In this document: positions 15,944-24,317 of the stretch, piece after piece
Numbering within the stretch: position 1 is the first letter of the stretch
Layout: each line of letters begins with the position of its first letter
NCBI RefSeq assembly: GCF_014649875.1
Contig: NZ_BMTW01000001.1
Span: forward strand, 682,001-746,000
Origin: Streptomyces rubiginosohelvolus
Lineage (GTDB): Bacteria > Actinomycetota > Actinomycetes > Streptomycetales > Streptomycetaceae
Length of the DNA: 64,000 nucleotides
Direction of reading: 5' to 3'
Notes under the pieces: model-generated
What the model was told of the DNA's origin: nothing
The model's input: the letters and a program-made list of their open reading frames with translations, nothing else
Database searches by the model: none
Made by a program: the position numbers and the translations under genes

Positions 15944-17175
15944 CGTACGCGACGGAGGCGTCGGAGGCCCGCATCGACGAGGCGGGCAACGTCCTGGTCG
16001 CCCCTTCGGGCCTGCGGAACGACGACGCGATCAGGGACTTCTTCGGGTCCACGATCACTCCGGAGGAGCTCGCCTCCGATCCGCCCGACCTCGCGCGGAA
16101 GACCGTCTATGTGTGCGGCGACCTGTCCGCCGTATCCGACGATCAACTGCGCGCCGCCGACCGGGTGTTCGTGATCCGGGAGCTGTCGCACGGTGACGAC
16201 GGGGGCACCGGCCGCCCGTGGACGGCCGTCGGCCTCGGCCGCGTCCCCCTGCGGGTGCACGGGGTCGGTGTGTACTACCGCCGCTTCTTCGCAGTCGACG
16301 CCGACCACTTCGGACGGATCAGCTCGGAGCATGTGTTCCAGTCCCTGACGGAGTCCACGAAGCCGGGAACGTCCCATCGCAGCGGGATCTATCTGACGCC
16401 CGTCACGCAGGACGGCGAGGAACGGCACTTCCGGCTGCTCCGGTGCTCTACGAATCTCTCGGGTCCGACCGAGACGTTCCGCCCGACCGACACGAGCGTG
16501 GTCGAGGAGCTGAACCGCGAGGCGGACACCGTCTTCCGGGATCACGCACCGCTGAACCACGTCCTCGCCCAGATCTACCGCAACACCCGTGCCACGGCCG
16601 AGCGCAAGCAGGCCAAGGCCAAGATCTCGGCCCACGCCGACAAGACCAAGGACATGCCGGCCAACGGCATCATGGCCTTCTGCACCTTCTACGACGGGCT
16701 CGACCGTCTGCGGCCGATGCCCGGCGACGACTTCGACCACGGAGTGAAGGGGTCCAGCGGACTCACCCGACTCCACTTCCGCCTCAAGGAGACGGCCGAG
16801 GAACGGGACACGGCGGCTGCGCTTCCCCGGCATTTCAGCATCACTCTCCACCCCGGCTCGGTCTTCTTCATGCCGCTGTCCACCAACCGCCTGTACACGC
16901 ACGAAATCCGGCCCTCGGGGCTGGACGCCGAACTGCTCCCGACCCGCCTGGGGTATGTGGTGCGCTGTTCGAGCACCGAGGCCGTGCACAAGGACGGGCA
17001 CACGTTCCTCAAAGTGGCCGGAGACCTGGTGAAGCTGGAGCCGCCCACGCAAGAGGGAATGGAGGACCTGCGCAAGCTGTACGCCGAGGAGAACAGGACG
17101 TCGTCCTTCATCGATTACGGCGACGATTTCCGCTTCAGCATGAACTCGGGAGACTACGTTGCCCCCGGAATCTAG
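15940..17175 (+). CDS. AlkB-like 2-oxoglutarate/Fe(II) dioxygenase, large form
   Basis: The 411-residue protein has an unrecognised N-terminal half (residues 1-200) followed by a putative double-stranded beta-helix domain. I see the iron triad in KISAHADKT (His232, Asp234) and LYTHEIRP (His321), and a 2-oxoglutarate-binding RLGYVVR (Arg336, Arg342) matching the AlkB RxxxxxR pattern. The GTG at 15940 overlaps the kinase stop; GTG 15937 is an alternative. A second, smaller AlkB-like gene overlaps its 3' end. Assignment rests on motif reading; no close characterised relative is known to me. Confidence 0.72.
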   Translation: MTYATEASEARIDEAGNVLVAPSGLRNDDAIRDFFGSTITPEELASDPPDLARKTVYVCGDLSAVSDDQLRAADRVFVIRELSHGDDGGTGRPWTAVGLGRVPLRVHGVGVYYRRFFAVDADHFGRISSEHVFQSLTESTKPGTSHRSGIYLTPVTQDGEERHFRLLRCSTNLSGPTETFRPTDTSVVEELNREADTVFRDHAPLNHVLAQIYRNTRATAERKQAKAKISAHADKTKDMPANGIMAFCTFYDGLDRLRPMPGDDFDHGVKGSSGLTRLHFRLKETAEERDTAAALPRHFSITLHPGSVFFMPLSTNRLYTHEIRPSGLDAELLPTRLGYVVRCSSTEAVHKDGHTFLKVAGDLVKLEPPTQEGMEDLRKLYAEENRTSSFIDYGDDFRFSMNSGDYVAPGI

Positions 17176-17938
17176 GATCTCGGGAATCCCCGACGACATC
17201 CTGACCTGCACCGTCCCGGCCGAGGAAGGCCTCTTCGCGGAACTGTCGGCGTCGGCCCTTCTGGAGGACGCGGGAAAGGGCCGCCGAGGCGCTGTGCTCA
17301 CCAGGGTCGACGCGACGGGCGGCGTGCCTCTCGTGCGTACGACCACGCGGTACAGCACCCCGGCGCAACGCTTCCGCCCGGTCCACGAGCGCCTGGCCCA
17401 GCAGATCCGGGACCGCGCGGGACTGCCGACCGGCTTCAACAACGCCCTGTTCGAGAGCTACACGAACACGTACCGGACCATGGGCGCCCACTCCGACCAG
17501 GCCCTGGATCTGGCCGACGACTCATTCATCGCCGTCTTCTCCTGCTATCGGAACCCGGAGGCCGGCCCACCGAGGAAGCTGATCTTCACATCGAAGGACA
17601 CGGACGAGGCGAAGTTCGAGGTCCCTCTCACGCACGACAGCGTGGTCGCTTTCTCGGTCGCTTCGAATCGCCGCCTGAAACACAGGATTGTCCTGGACTC
17701 GCCCGGAAAGGCAGAGGAGAACGAATGGCTGGGGTTGACGCTCCGAACATCGAAGACCTCGGTCCGGTTTCGGGACGGCCACGCCTGCCTCCCGGAGGGC
17801 GCGCGGCTCGTCCTGGCCGACGATGAACAGAGGAGCGAGTTCTACCGGCTGCGGCGTCGCGAGAACCAGGAAACGGATTTCGCCTATCCCCCGCTGACGT
17901 ACACGATCAGCGAGAGCGACCTGATGCAGCCGGTCTGA
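17159..17938 (+). CDS. AlkB-like 2-oxoglutarate/Fe(II) dioxygenase, small form
   Basis: The 259-residue protein has an AlkB-type core: NTYRTMGAHSD (residues 103-113, with His111 and Asp113), RLKHRIVLD (His175) and arginines at 196 and 203 in the expected 2-oxoglutarate position. AlkB enzymes demethylate nucleic acids, and relatives hydroxylate proteins or small molecules. The TTG start at 17159 is preceded by GGGAG and overlaps the upstream dioxygenase by 17 bases. The two genes share HxD-A/F-F/Y patterns and look like diverged relatives. It is the last gene of the operon. Confidence 0.78.
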   Translation: MPPESRISGIPDDILTCTVPAEEGLFAELSASALLEDAGKGRRGAVLTRVDATGGVPLVRTTTRYSTPAQRFRPVHERLAQQIRDRAGLPTGFNNALFESYTNTYRTMGAHSDQALDLADDSFIAVFSCYRNPEAGPPRKLIFTSKDTDEAKFEVPLTHDSVVAFSVASNRRLKHRIVLDSPGKAEENEWLGLTLRTSKTSVRFRDGHACLPEGARLVLADDEQRSEFYRLRRRENQETDFAYPPLTYTISESDLMQPV

Positions 17939-17990
17939 CCCGCCGGATATGCGGATGCCCCACCGACCGGACCCGCGTTAGGGTCGCCGT

Positions 17991-18062
17991 ATGAACGTCA
18001 CCGGCCGAAGCACCACCACCGCCACCGCGCGAGCGACCAGCTCGCCGGTTGCCGCCGCCTGA
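17991..18062 (+). CDS. leader peptide ending in three Ala codons, upstream of the AlaRS-like gene
   Basis: A 23-codon ORF starts at ATG 17991, about seven bases after TAGGGT (17979-17984), a spacing typical of leaderless transcripts. It is rich in Thr and Ala codons and ends GTT GCC GCC GCC TGA (VAAA). It precedes, by 127 bases, a gene for an alanyl-tRNA synthetase-like protein. A leader with a terminal alanine run is what ribosome-mediated attenuation by charged tRNA-Ala would need. Confidence 0.5.
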   Translation: MNVTGRSTTTATARATSSPVAAA

Positions 18063-18098
18063 CGTCCTCTTCCCCCGGCGACCGGAAACGGTCCGTCG
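18029..18098 (+). promoter_or_regulatory. candidate attenuator hairpins before the AlaRS-like gene
   Basis: GCGAGC 18029-18034 pairs with GCTCGC 18040-18045 inside the leader ORF. After the stop, GACCG 18080-18084, loop GAAA and CGGTC 18089-18093 form a GNRA-capped hairpin that extends through CGGC 18076-18079 with GTCG 18095-18098 past one bulged C. A second CGGTC at 18139-18143 could pair with the same GACCG, offering an alternative fold. There is no clear T-run. Confidence 0.4.
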
Positions 18099-18189
18099 GT
18101 AGTGCCGCGGAGCCTCTGGCCCCGGCCGGGTGACTGCACGGTCCCGTTCTCCGGTGCCTCCCCCGCTGCCCCGCGAAGGAGCCACCCCC

Positions 18190-19380
18190 ATGCGTACGGA
18201 CCAGCTCATCAGGACGTTCGTCGAGTATTACGAAGAACGCGGCCACCGCCGGATCACCGGCTCGACCCTGCTGCCACCCCCCGGCGACCCCGTCCTCTTC
18301 ACGACCTCCGGCATGCACCCGCTCACCCCCTACTTGGAGGGCCGGCCTCACCCCCTGGGGAAGCGCCTGGTCAACGTGCAGCGCTGTCTGCGCACCACGG
18401 ACCTGGACGAGGTCGGGGACGCCACGCACCTGACGGTCTTCGAGATGCTGGGCACCTGGTCGCTCGGCGACTACGGGGGCCCGCTCAGCCTGGACTGGGG
18501 GTACGGGCTGCTGACCGAGGGCCTGGGGATCGACCCCGGCCTGCTGCACGCCACGGTCTACGCCGGCGACGACCGGACAGGGCGGGACACCGATTCCCTC
18601 GAACTGTGGCAGGGCCTCGGCGTCCCCGTGGAACTCACGGTGGAGGACAACTGGTGGCCGAAGAGCGTGGACGACAACGAGGGTGACGGCCCCGTCGGCC
18701 CCTGCGGCCCCGATTCGGAGATCTTCCTCTGGAGCGGCGACGGCCCGCCGCAGTCGACACCCACCCGCGACGACCGCTGGGTGGAGGTGTGGAACCACGT
18801 GACGATGACGCACCGCCGCCTCGCCGACGGCTCGCTCGCACCGCTGCCCCAGCGCAACGTCGACACCGGCCTCGGCCTGGAGCGCCTGGCCTCCCTGCTC
18901 CAAGGCAAGCCGTCCGTCTTCGCCTGCGACGTCTTCGACCCGTGGCGCCGTCTCGTACCGCCCCTGTGGCCCCTGGAGGAGCCCGATCTCCGCCTGGTCA
19001 GCGACCATCTGCGCTCGGCCGTCGTGGTGCTCGGCGACGGCGTGCGCCCGTCCAGCACCGGCAGGGGTTATGTGCTGCGCCGCCTGGTCCGCCGGGTGCT
19101 CACCGTGCTGTGGCGGCAGGACGCCTCACGCAGCCTCGGGGACCTGCCGGAGGACCTGGTCCGGCACACCCTGGACCACTTCCGCCAGGACGTCCGCCCG
19201 GGCGACGTGCTCCGGACCCTGCTCGACGAGGAGCAGCGCTTCGGCCGCCTCCTGGAACGCGGCCGCCGCGTACTCGCCCGCCCCCGCTTCCAGGGCCCGC
19301 TGTCCGAGGAGGACTTCCACTACCTGCACGACACGCATGGACTGCCGCGCGACCTGGTGACGAGCCTGCGCCAGGAGTGA
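18190..19380 (+). CDS. alanyl-tRNA synthetase-like protein, catalytic core only
   Basis: The 396-residue protein aligns by eye with the N-terminal half of AlaRS: class II motif 2 (VNVQRCLRTTDLDEVGDATHLTVFEMLGTWSLGDY), GPCGPDSEI, motif 3 GLGLERLASLLQG and the tRNA-recognition piece STGRGYVLRRLVRRVL. It stops after DTHGLPRDL, just before the editing domain, so the HxxxH/C editing site and the C-Ala domain are missing (normal AlaRS is about 880 residues). GAAGGAG precedes the ATG. It could charge alanine onto a carrier or tRNA for a non-ribosomal use, or be a regulatory paralogue. Confidence 0.88.
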   Translation: MRTDQLIRTFVEYYEERGHRRITGSTLLPPPGDPVLFTTSGMHPLTPYLEGRPHPLGKRLVNVQRCLRTTDLDEVGDATHLTVFEMLGTWSLGDYGGPLSLDWGYGLLTEGLGIDPGLLHATVYAGDDRTGRDTDSLELWQGLGVPVELTVEDNWWPKSVDDNEGDGPVGPCGPDSEIFLWSGDGPPQSTPTRDDRWVEVWNHVTMTHRRLADGSLAPLPQRNVDTGLGLERLASLLQGKPSVFACDVFDPWRRLVPPLWPLEEPDLRLVSDHLRSAVVVLGDGVRPSSTGRGYVLRRLVRRVLTVLWRQDASRSLGDLPEDLVRHTLDHFRQDVRPGDVLRTLLDEEQRFGRLLERGRRVLARPRFQGPLSEEDFHYLHDTHGLPRDLVTSLRQE

Positions 19381-19393
19381 GAACGCGCGCAGC

Positions 19394-19427
19394 GGACGGT
19401 CCCCGGCCTGCGAGGCGGGGACCGTCC
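19394..19427 (+). terminator. 12-bp terminator hairpin after the AlaRS-like gene
   Basis: GGACGGTCCCCG at 19394-19405 pairs perfectly with CGGGGACCGTCC at 19416-19427, starting 13 bases after the stop codon. Confidence 0.8.
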
Positions 19428-19551
19428 CCAACAACCGCCCGATCAGATCCAGTTCGGAGATTCGATGTTGCGATCCCAGGCGGCCGGCTGAAAGCCTCCG
19501 TGTACCCGGCACCGACATCAGTCGGGTCGGCAACGGAGGGAACACCCACGC

Positions 19552-21204
19552 ATGCCCCCAAGTCGCATACGCCGCACAGGGCTGGCCGCCGCCGCGGCGA
19601 CCCTGCTCGCGCTCACCGGCCTCTCGCTCCCCGCCCAGGCGGACGAGACGCCCCCGCCCGTCCCGCAGAACCTGATCCAGGACCCCCCGGTCACCAAGGC
19701 CGAGGCGCCCCCGGCGGGCGTTCAGGCGTGGGCGGGGCCGGGTGGTGCCGCCGATCCGGACGAGTTCACGCTGGCGCCGGGCGTCATGAACGCGACGACC
19801 ACCTCACGGGTGAAGCGGCTCGACGCGGTGCTGCCCAAGCAGGGCGTACAGAATCTGCTCGTGGCCGCCAACCGCACCATCAGCCCGTGGTGTTCACGCG
19901 ATCCGTTCAACACGGCTCCCGACCCGGATCTCAAGTACTGCCTGCAGGACGACGATTCCACCTCGCACGAGTGGATCCCGCAGGCCATGACCGGCGTCTC
20001 GGACGCCAGGGACAACGAGCTGTACGGCGCTGCCGGGAACATCCAGCTCTTCGCCTCGTACGACAACAACGACCCGGGGCGCGACAACAACAAGGACAAG
20101 TACGGCGACTGCACGGAGGCGGAGGCCAAGAAGCGCGACTCCTGCAACCAGAAGGGGATCCGCATCACCTTCGTGCAGAGCCGCACGAACCCGGCCACGG
20201 GCAGCCCCGAGGTGAAGTACCGGCACGTCCTGCTGGGCTGGACGTTCATCAACAGCGCGAACCACGTGTCCTTCGACGGTGTTCACTCCGCCGAGGGGGA
20301 CCCGGACGCGGATCCGGACAAGTTCATGCAGAACGGTGTCCACGCCGGGGGCATGGTCTGGTACGGGAACTTCCTGTACGTGGCCGACACCCGTAACGGC
20401 ATCCGGGTCTTCGACATGGAGAAGATCATGGACCTGGACCCGGACGGCGACGGCAAGGCCGGCGACACGATGGGCAAGGACGGGGCCGACGACAAGACGA
20501 CCACTGCCAATGTCGAGGACAAGTCGAAGGTCGGCCGTCACGACAACGTCTGGTACAGCTACGGCTACCGCTACGTGATGCCGCAGGTCGCCGCCTGGAA
20601 GTTCCGGGCCGCGCAGAAGAACCCGACCGCCCAGGCCGACAAGTACAAGTGCGCCACCACGGGCCGTCCGAAGGCCTCGTACCTCTCCCTCGACCGCAGT
20701 ACACGCCCTGACCGGCTGCTCCTCGGCGAGTACTGCCGCCCGGCGGGCTCGACGACGTACCCGTCGACCGGCCGCATCGCCTCCTACCCGGTAGCAGAGC
20801 TCGAAGGCCGCACCAACGATGTGAAGGCCGAGGGCTGGGCCAACTACCTGCCGCTGGCGACGGGCGGGGCCCAGGGCGCGGTCGCGCACGACGGCACGCT
20901 CTACGTCAACGAGAGCAAGGGGACCGACGAGCCGAGCAACCTGTGGCGCTACCAGTGGGTCGGCGGTGAGTTGAGCGCCGGGGGCCGGGCCCCGATCAAG
21001 ACGGCCACCGGTGCCGAGGACCTCTACTACGAGCGCGGCGCGGGCCGTCTCTGGTCGGCCTCCGAGCACTGGGAAGGCGCCGTGAACGCGAAGCTGGCCG
21101 AGGACGGCAAGCCGGAGGGGTGCCTCACCGGACCCACCAGTGCCCACATCTGTCAGCGCGTGCTCTACGCCCACAAGCTGAGCTGGGTGAACTCCCAGCC
21201 GTAA
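19552..21204 (+). CDS. secreted protein of unknown function (LVIVD/beta-propeller-like)
   Basis: The 550-residue protein has a signal peptide (basic start, hydrophobic segment, AQA cleavage site near residue 30). The mature part is rich in Trp, Tyr, Asn and Asp. It contains FLYVADTRNGIRVFDMEKI, which resembles a beta-propeller or LVIVD-type blade, followed by DPDGDGKAGD, a likely calcium-binding loop. Similar secreted proteins occur widely in Streptomyces without known function. It is monocistronic, between two strong hairpin terminators. Confidence 0.82.
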   Translation: MPPSRIRRTGLAAAAATLLALTGLSLPAQADETPPPVPQNLIQDPPVTKAEAPPAGVQAWAGPGGAADPDEFTLAPGVMNATTTSRVKRLDAVLPKQGVQNLLVAANRTISPWCSRDPFNTAPDPDLKYCLQDDDSTSHEWIPQAMTGVSDARDNELYGAAGNIQLFASYDNNDPGRDNNKDKYGDCTEAEAKKRDSCNQKGIRITFVQSRTNPATGSPEVKYRHVLLGWTFINSANHVSFDGVHSAEGDPDADPDKFMQNGVHAGGMVWYGNFLYVADTRNGIRVFDMEKIMDLDPDGDGKAGDTMGKDGADDKTTTANVEDKSKVGRHDNVWYSYGYRYVMPQVAAWKFRAAQKNPTAQADKYKCATTGRPKASYLSLDRSTRPDRLLLGEYCRPAGSTTYPSTGRIASYPVAELEGRTNDVKAEGWANYLPLATGGAQGAVAHDGTLYVNESKGTDEPSNLWRYQWVGGELSAGGRAPIKTATGAEDLYYERGAGRLWSASEHWEGAVNAKLAEDGKPEGCLTGPTSAHICQRVLYAHKLSWVNSQP

Positions 21205-21233
21205 GCGCTGCCTGCCGGAAGACCACACACGAG

Positions 21234-21267
21234 CGGCCCCGGGGGAGCACCTGCTCCCCCGGGGCCG
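21234..21267 (+). terminator. 15-bp terminator hairpin after the secreted protein gene
   Basis: CGGCCCCGGGGGAGC at 21234-21248 pairs perfectly with 21253-21267 around an ACCT loop, and TTCCCTTCCC follows. This is among the most stable hairpins in the window. Confidence 0.85.
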
Positions 21268-21405
21268 TTCCCTTCCCGTGCGGCTCCGAACGAGTGGACT
21301 TGGCGGGACGCGGCAGGGACGCGGCGCGTGGTCCGGTGGCCGGATGGTGTCGTTGCCGTCCGCTCCCCGCTTCCTCCCCTCCCCCGCCTGGAAAGGCCCT
21401 CCGCC

Positions 21406-22647
21406 ATGCGACGCCGCTCCCCCACCCGACGCCTCCTCGCCGCGACGCTGCTCGCGGCGTCCGTCCTGGCCCCGATGGCCGTGGCCCCCGCCCCGGCAGT
21501 ACACGCCGCAGGCTCCGACCAGCACGGACAACACGGCAGGCACGGACAGCACGGCGAGGACGACTGTCCGCCGGGCGGCCTCGATCCCGCGCTGACCGCC
21601 GAGCTGGACCGGACCATCGACGAGGTCCGCGAGCAGGCCGGGATCCCCGGCGCCGTCGTCGGGCTGTGGATGCCGGGGAAGGGGAGCTACGTCCACGCGA
21701 GCGGCGTCGCCGATACGGTCACCCGCGAGCCGATGTCGGCCGACCTCCGGGTCCGGATCGGCAGCGAGACGAAGACCTTCACCGTGACCGCGCTCCTCCA
21801 GCTCGTCGACGAGAAGCGCGTCAAGCTGGACGACCCGATCTCCGCCTACGTCCCCGGCGTGCGCAACGGCGACCGCATCACGTTGCGCCAGCTCGCCGGG
21901 ATGCGCAGCGGCCTGTTCCCGTACACCTCCGACCCGGGGTTCGTGCACGACCTGCTGAGCGACCCGTACCGCTCCTTCACACCGCGAGAAGTGCTCGCGT
22001 ACGGCATGAAGCACAAGAACACCTTCAAGCCGGACGCGCAGTTCCAGTACTCCAACTCCAACCTCGTCCTGCTCGGTCTGGTGATCGAGAAGGTCACCGG
22101 TCGACGCCTCGACCGCGTCATCCACGAACGGGTGCTGCGCCCCGCCCGGCTGCACAACACGCTCTTCCCGACCGGGGCCGAGTTCCCCGAGCCGCACGCG
22201 CACGGCTACACCGACCAGACGCTCAGCGGCGAGACCGAGGACTCCACGGACTGGAACCCCAGCTGGGCCTGGGCCGCCGGTGCGATGATCTCCGACCTGC
22301 ACGACCTGCGCCGCTGGGCCAAGGTCGTCGCCACCGGAGAGCTGCTGAGCCCCAAGACCCAGGCGCAGCGGCTCATGACCCGGCCGACCGGATTCCCGGG
22401 GCTCGGCTACGGCCTCGGCATCTTCGAGACCGGCGGCTGGATCGGCCACAACGGGTCCCTGCCGGGGTACGAGACGGTCACCGTCTACCTGCCCGCGCAG
22501 AAGGCCACCCTGGTCATCATGATCAACACGGACTCGCTCAGCGGGGGCCAGGAGCCGTCCACGCTGCTCGCCCGTGCGGTCACCCAACTCGCCACGCCGG
22601 ACCACGTGTACGACGGGAGCGCAACGCAGGGGCGTGGCACTGCCTGA
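21406..22647 (+). CDS. secreted serine hydrolase (class C beta-lactamase / DD-peptidase family)
   Basis: The 413-residue protein has a signal peptide ending near residue 35 and a His/Gln/Gly-rich linker (DQHGQHGRHGQHG). The penicillin-binding fold motifs are present: SETK (SxxK), YSNSN (YxN) and GHNGSLPGYE (HxG). It is close to Streptomyces D-alanyl-D-alanine carboxypeptidases of the R61 type. GGAAAGG lies ten bases before the ATG at 21406, although the frame is open upstream. It probably acts outside the cell on peptidoglycan or on D-amino-acid esters/amides. Confidence 0.92.
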   Translation: MRRRSPTRRLLAATLLAASVLAPMAVAPAPAVHAAGSDQHGQHGRHGQHGEDDCPPGGLDPALTAELDRTIDEVREQAGIPGAVVGLWMPGKGSYVHASGVADTVTREPMSADLRVRIGSETKTFTVTALLQLVDEKRVKLDDPISAYVPGVRNGDRITLRQLAGMRSGLFPYTSDPGFVHDLLSDPYRSFTPREVLAYGMKHKNTFKPDAQFQYSNSNLVLLGLVIEKVTGRRLDRVIHERVLRPARLHNTLFPTGAEFPEPHAHGYTDQTLSGETEDSTDWNPSWAWAAGAMISDLHDLRRWAKVVATGELLSPKTQAQRLMTRPTGFPGLGYGLGIFETGGWIGHNGSLPGYETVTVYLPAQKATLVIMINTDSLSGGQEPSTLLARAVTQLATPDHVYDGSATQGRGTA

Positions 22648-22680
22648 GGTCACCCGCGCGACGCGGCACCCTCTCGGGTC

Positions 22681-22944
22681 TCGGGGCGGCGGTGGACGTA
22701 CGAGGAGATGCTCGCCGCTCTCCCCGAGCTGGAGGGCGGGGGCGGCGACAGCGGGGGCGGACCTCGGTTCGAGCCCTCCGGGATGGGCGGGGTCCTCCTC
22801 GCCCCCGGGATCGTGCATCTCACGTACGAGACCGTCTTCGACGGCCGCCGGGCCCGCCGCAGTTCGCTGTGGCGCCGGCGGGACGGGGAGACGGCCTGGC
22901 GGATGTACTACCACCAGGCCACGCCCGTCCCCGCCGGCGACTGA
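22681..22944 (+). pseudogene. N-terminally truncated DUF4440/NTF2-like gene
   Basis: The frame from RWTYEEMLAALPELEGG through LAPGIVHLTYETVFDG to RRSSLWRRRDGETAWRMYYHQATP matches the C-terminal two thirds of DUF4440 (NTF2-like) proteins, which normally start about 30-40 residues earlier. The matching upstream part is missing; only 30 bases separate it from the serine hydrolase stop. The first ATG (22708) has no good ribosome-binding site. It is a remnant or, less likely, a short expressed protein. Confidence 0.6.
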
Positions 22945-22986
22945 CCGGCGCGGCAGCCAGGTGGCCCCCAAAGGCGCCACGAACCC

Positions 22987-23586
22987 TCACCCCAGCCCCT
23001 CCTCCACCAGCGCCGCCCACTGCGCCACCACCCGCTCCCGGCGGGCCGTGTCGTCGGTGAGGAGGTTGGCGAGGCCCAGGCCGCGGGCCATGTCCAGGAG
23101 GCCCTGGACCGTTTCTCGGGAGCCCGGGCGGGACTCGTCCGCGCCGAGGAGCTCGACCGCGATGCGGTGGGTCTCGCGGCCCACCCGCGCCTCCAGTTCC
23201 GTGACGCGCGGCCGGAGTTGGGCCTCGTTGGAGGCGGCCACCCAGAGCTGGAGCGCCGCCCGGAACAGCCGGCCCGTGTAGAGGTCGACCAGGGCCGCGA
23301 CCACCTCGGCGCGGCCCTGGACGGGGAGCGCGCGCAGGGCGGCGGAGCGTTCCTCGGCGACGTACTCCACCGCGCCGGTGAACAGGTCCTCGCGGGTCGG
23401 GAAGTGGTGCTGGGCCGCGCCGCGCGAGACGCCGGCCCGTTCGGCGACGACGGAGACGGTGGAGCCCGCCCAGCCGTGTTCGGCCAGGCAGGCCACCGCC
23501 GCCTCCAGGAGCCGCTGCCGCGTCGCCCGGCTGCGGTCCTGCTTGGGCGCGTGAGCGGCCCGGGGAGCAGAGGAGGAAGAGGTCAC
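22987..23586 (-). CDS. TetR-family regulator of the acyl-CoA operon
   Basis: The protein of about 200 residues has an N-terminal TetR helix-turn-helix (ATRQRLLEAAVACLAEHGWAGSTVSVVAERAGVSRGAAQHHFPTREDL) and an all-helical ligand domain. The GTG at 23586 overlaps the enoyl-CoA hydratase stop (GTGA); ATG 23595 is an alternative. As the last gene of an eight-gene catabolic operon it probably represses it and responds to an acyl-CoA. A palindrome at 33485-33496, before the first gene, is a candidate operator. Confidence 0.9.
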   Translation of the reverse strand: MTSSSSAPRAAHAPKQDRSRATRQRLLEAAVACLAEHGWAGSTVSVVAERAGVSRGAAQHHFPTREDLFTGAVEYVAEERSAALRALPVQGRAEVVAALVDLYTGRLFRAALQLWVAASNEAQLRPRVTELEARVGRETHRIAVELLGADESRPGSRETVQGLLDMARGLGLANLLTDDTARRERVVAQWAALVEEGLG

Positions 23587-24317
23587 CGCACCCATGCCGG
23601 GTCCCGTCGTTCGAGGAAGGCCGTCATCCCCTCCCTCGCCTCGTCGGAGGCGAACAACGCGGCGGAGCGGGCGATGAGGTCTTCGGCGTACTGGTCGAAG
23701 CTCCTCAGCACCGTAGCCGTGACCAGCTCCTTCGATGCGGCCAGCCCCTGGGGCGAGGCCCGGCGCAGGCCGTCCAGGACGGGTACGAGGGCTTTGTCCA
23801 CGTTCTCGGCGGCCACCGTGACCAGGCCGATCCTCGCCGCCTCCGCCGCGTCGAACCGCTCCCCGGTGAGGTAATAGCGGTTCGCCGCCGTGCGGTCCAC
23901 GCGCGGGAGCAGGGTGAGGGAGATCACCGCCGGGGCCAGGCCCAGGCGGGACTCCGTGAGGGCGAAGGACGACGCCTCGCCCGCCACCGCGATGTCGCAC
24001 GCCGCCAGCAGGCCCAGGCCGCCCGCCCGGACATGGCCGGTCACCCGGGCCACCACCGGCTTCGGCAGCGCCACGACCTCCCGCATCAGGCCCACGAACG
24101 CCTCCGGGTCCGGCGGAGCCTTCAGATCCGCCCCGGCGCAGAACGTCGAACCCGTATGGGCCAGCACCACCGCCCGTACGGTCTCGTCGGCCGCACAGTC
24201 CGCCAGGGCGTCGCGCAACTCCCCGACCAGCGCCGCCGACAGCGCGTTGCGGTTGGCCGGGGAGTCCAGCGTCAGGGTCGCGATGCCCCGCTCCCCCGTC
24301 CGATCGATCAGGGTCAC
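23583..24317 (-). CDS. enoyl-CoA hydratase/isomerase
   Basis: The 244-residue crotonase-fold protein has the oxyanion-hole motif GSTFCAGADLK near residue 56 and GHVRAGGLGLLAACDIAVA near 95. It would hydrate the double bond of an enoyl-CoA formed by the dehydrogenase encoded upstream. The usual second Glu of the active site appears in LTESRLGL. It overlaps the ligase gene (ATGA, 24314-24317) and the TetR gene. Confidence 0.92.
   Translation of the reverse strand: MTLIDRTGERGIATLTLDSPANRNALSAALVGELRDALADCAADETVRAVVLAHTGSTFCAGADLKAPPDPEAFVGLMREVVALPKPVVARVTGHVRAGGLGLLAACDIAVAGEASSFALTESRLGLAPAVISLTLLPRVDRTAANRYYLTGERFDAAEAARIGLVTVAAENVDKALVPVLDGLRRASPQGLAASKELVTATVLRSFDQYAEDLIARSAALFASDEAREGMTAFLERRDPAWVR

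Noticed and set aside
17939..18189. T-box riboswitch upstream of the AlaRS-like gene
   Set aside because: I found no T-box consensus and no specifier loop; the leader-peptide arrangement explains the region better.
22770..22785. GGTTCGAGCCC, resembling a tRNA T-loop
   Set aside because: No acceptor, D or anticodon arms can be drawn around it and it lies inside the DUF4440 remnant.
19894..22980. 1028-codon minus-strand open frame across the secreted protein and serine hydrolase genes
   Set aside because: It spans two real genes and two strong terminators and shows no protein motif.
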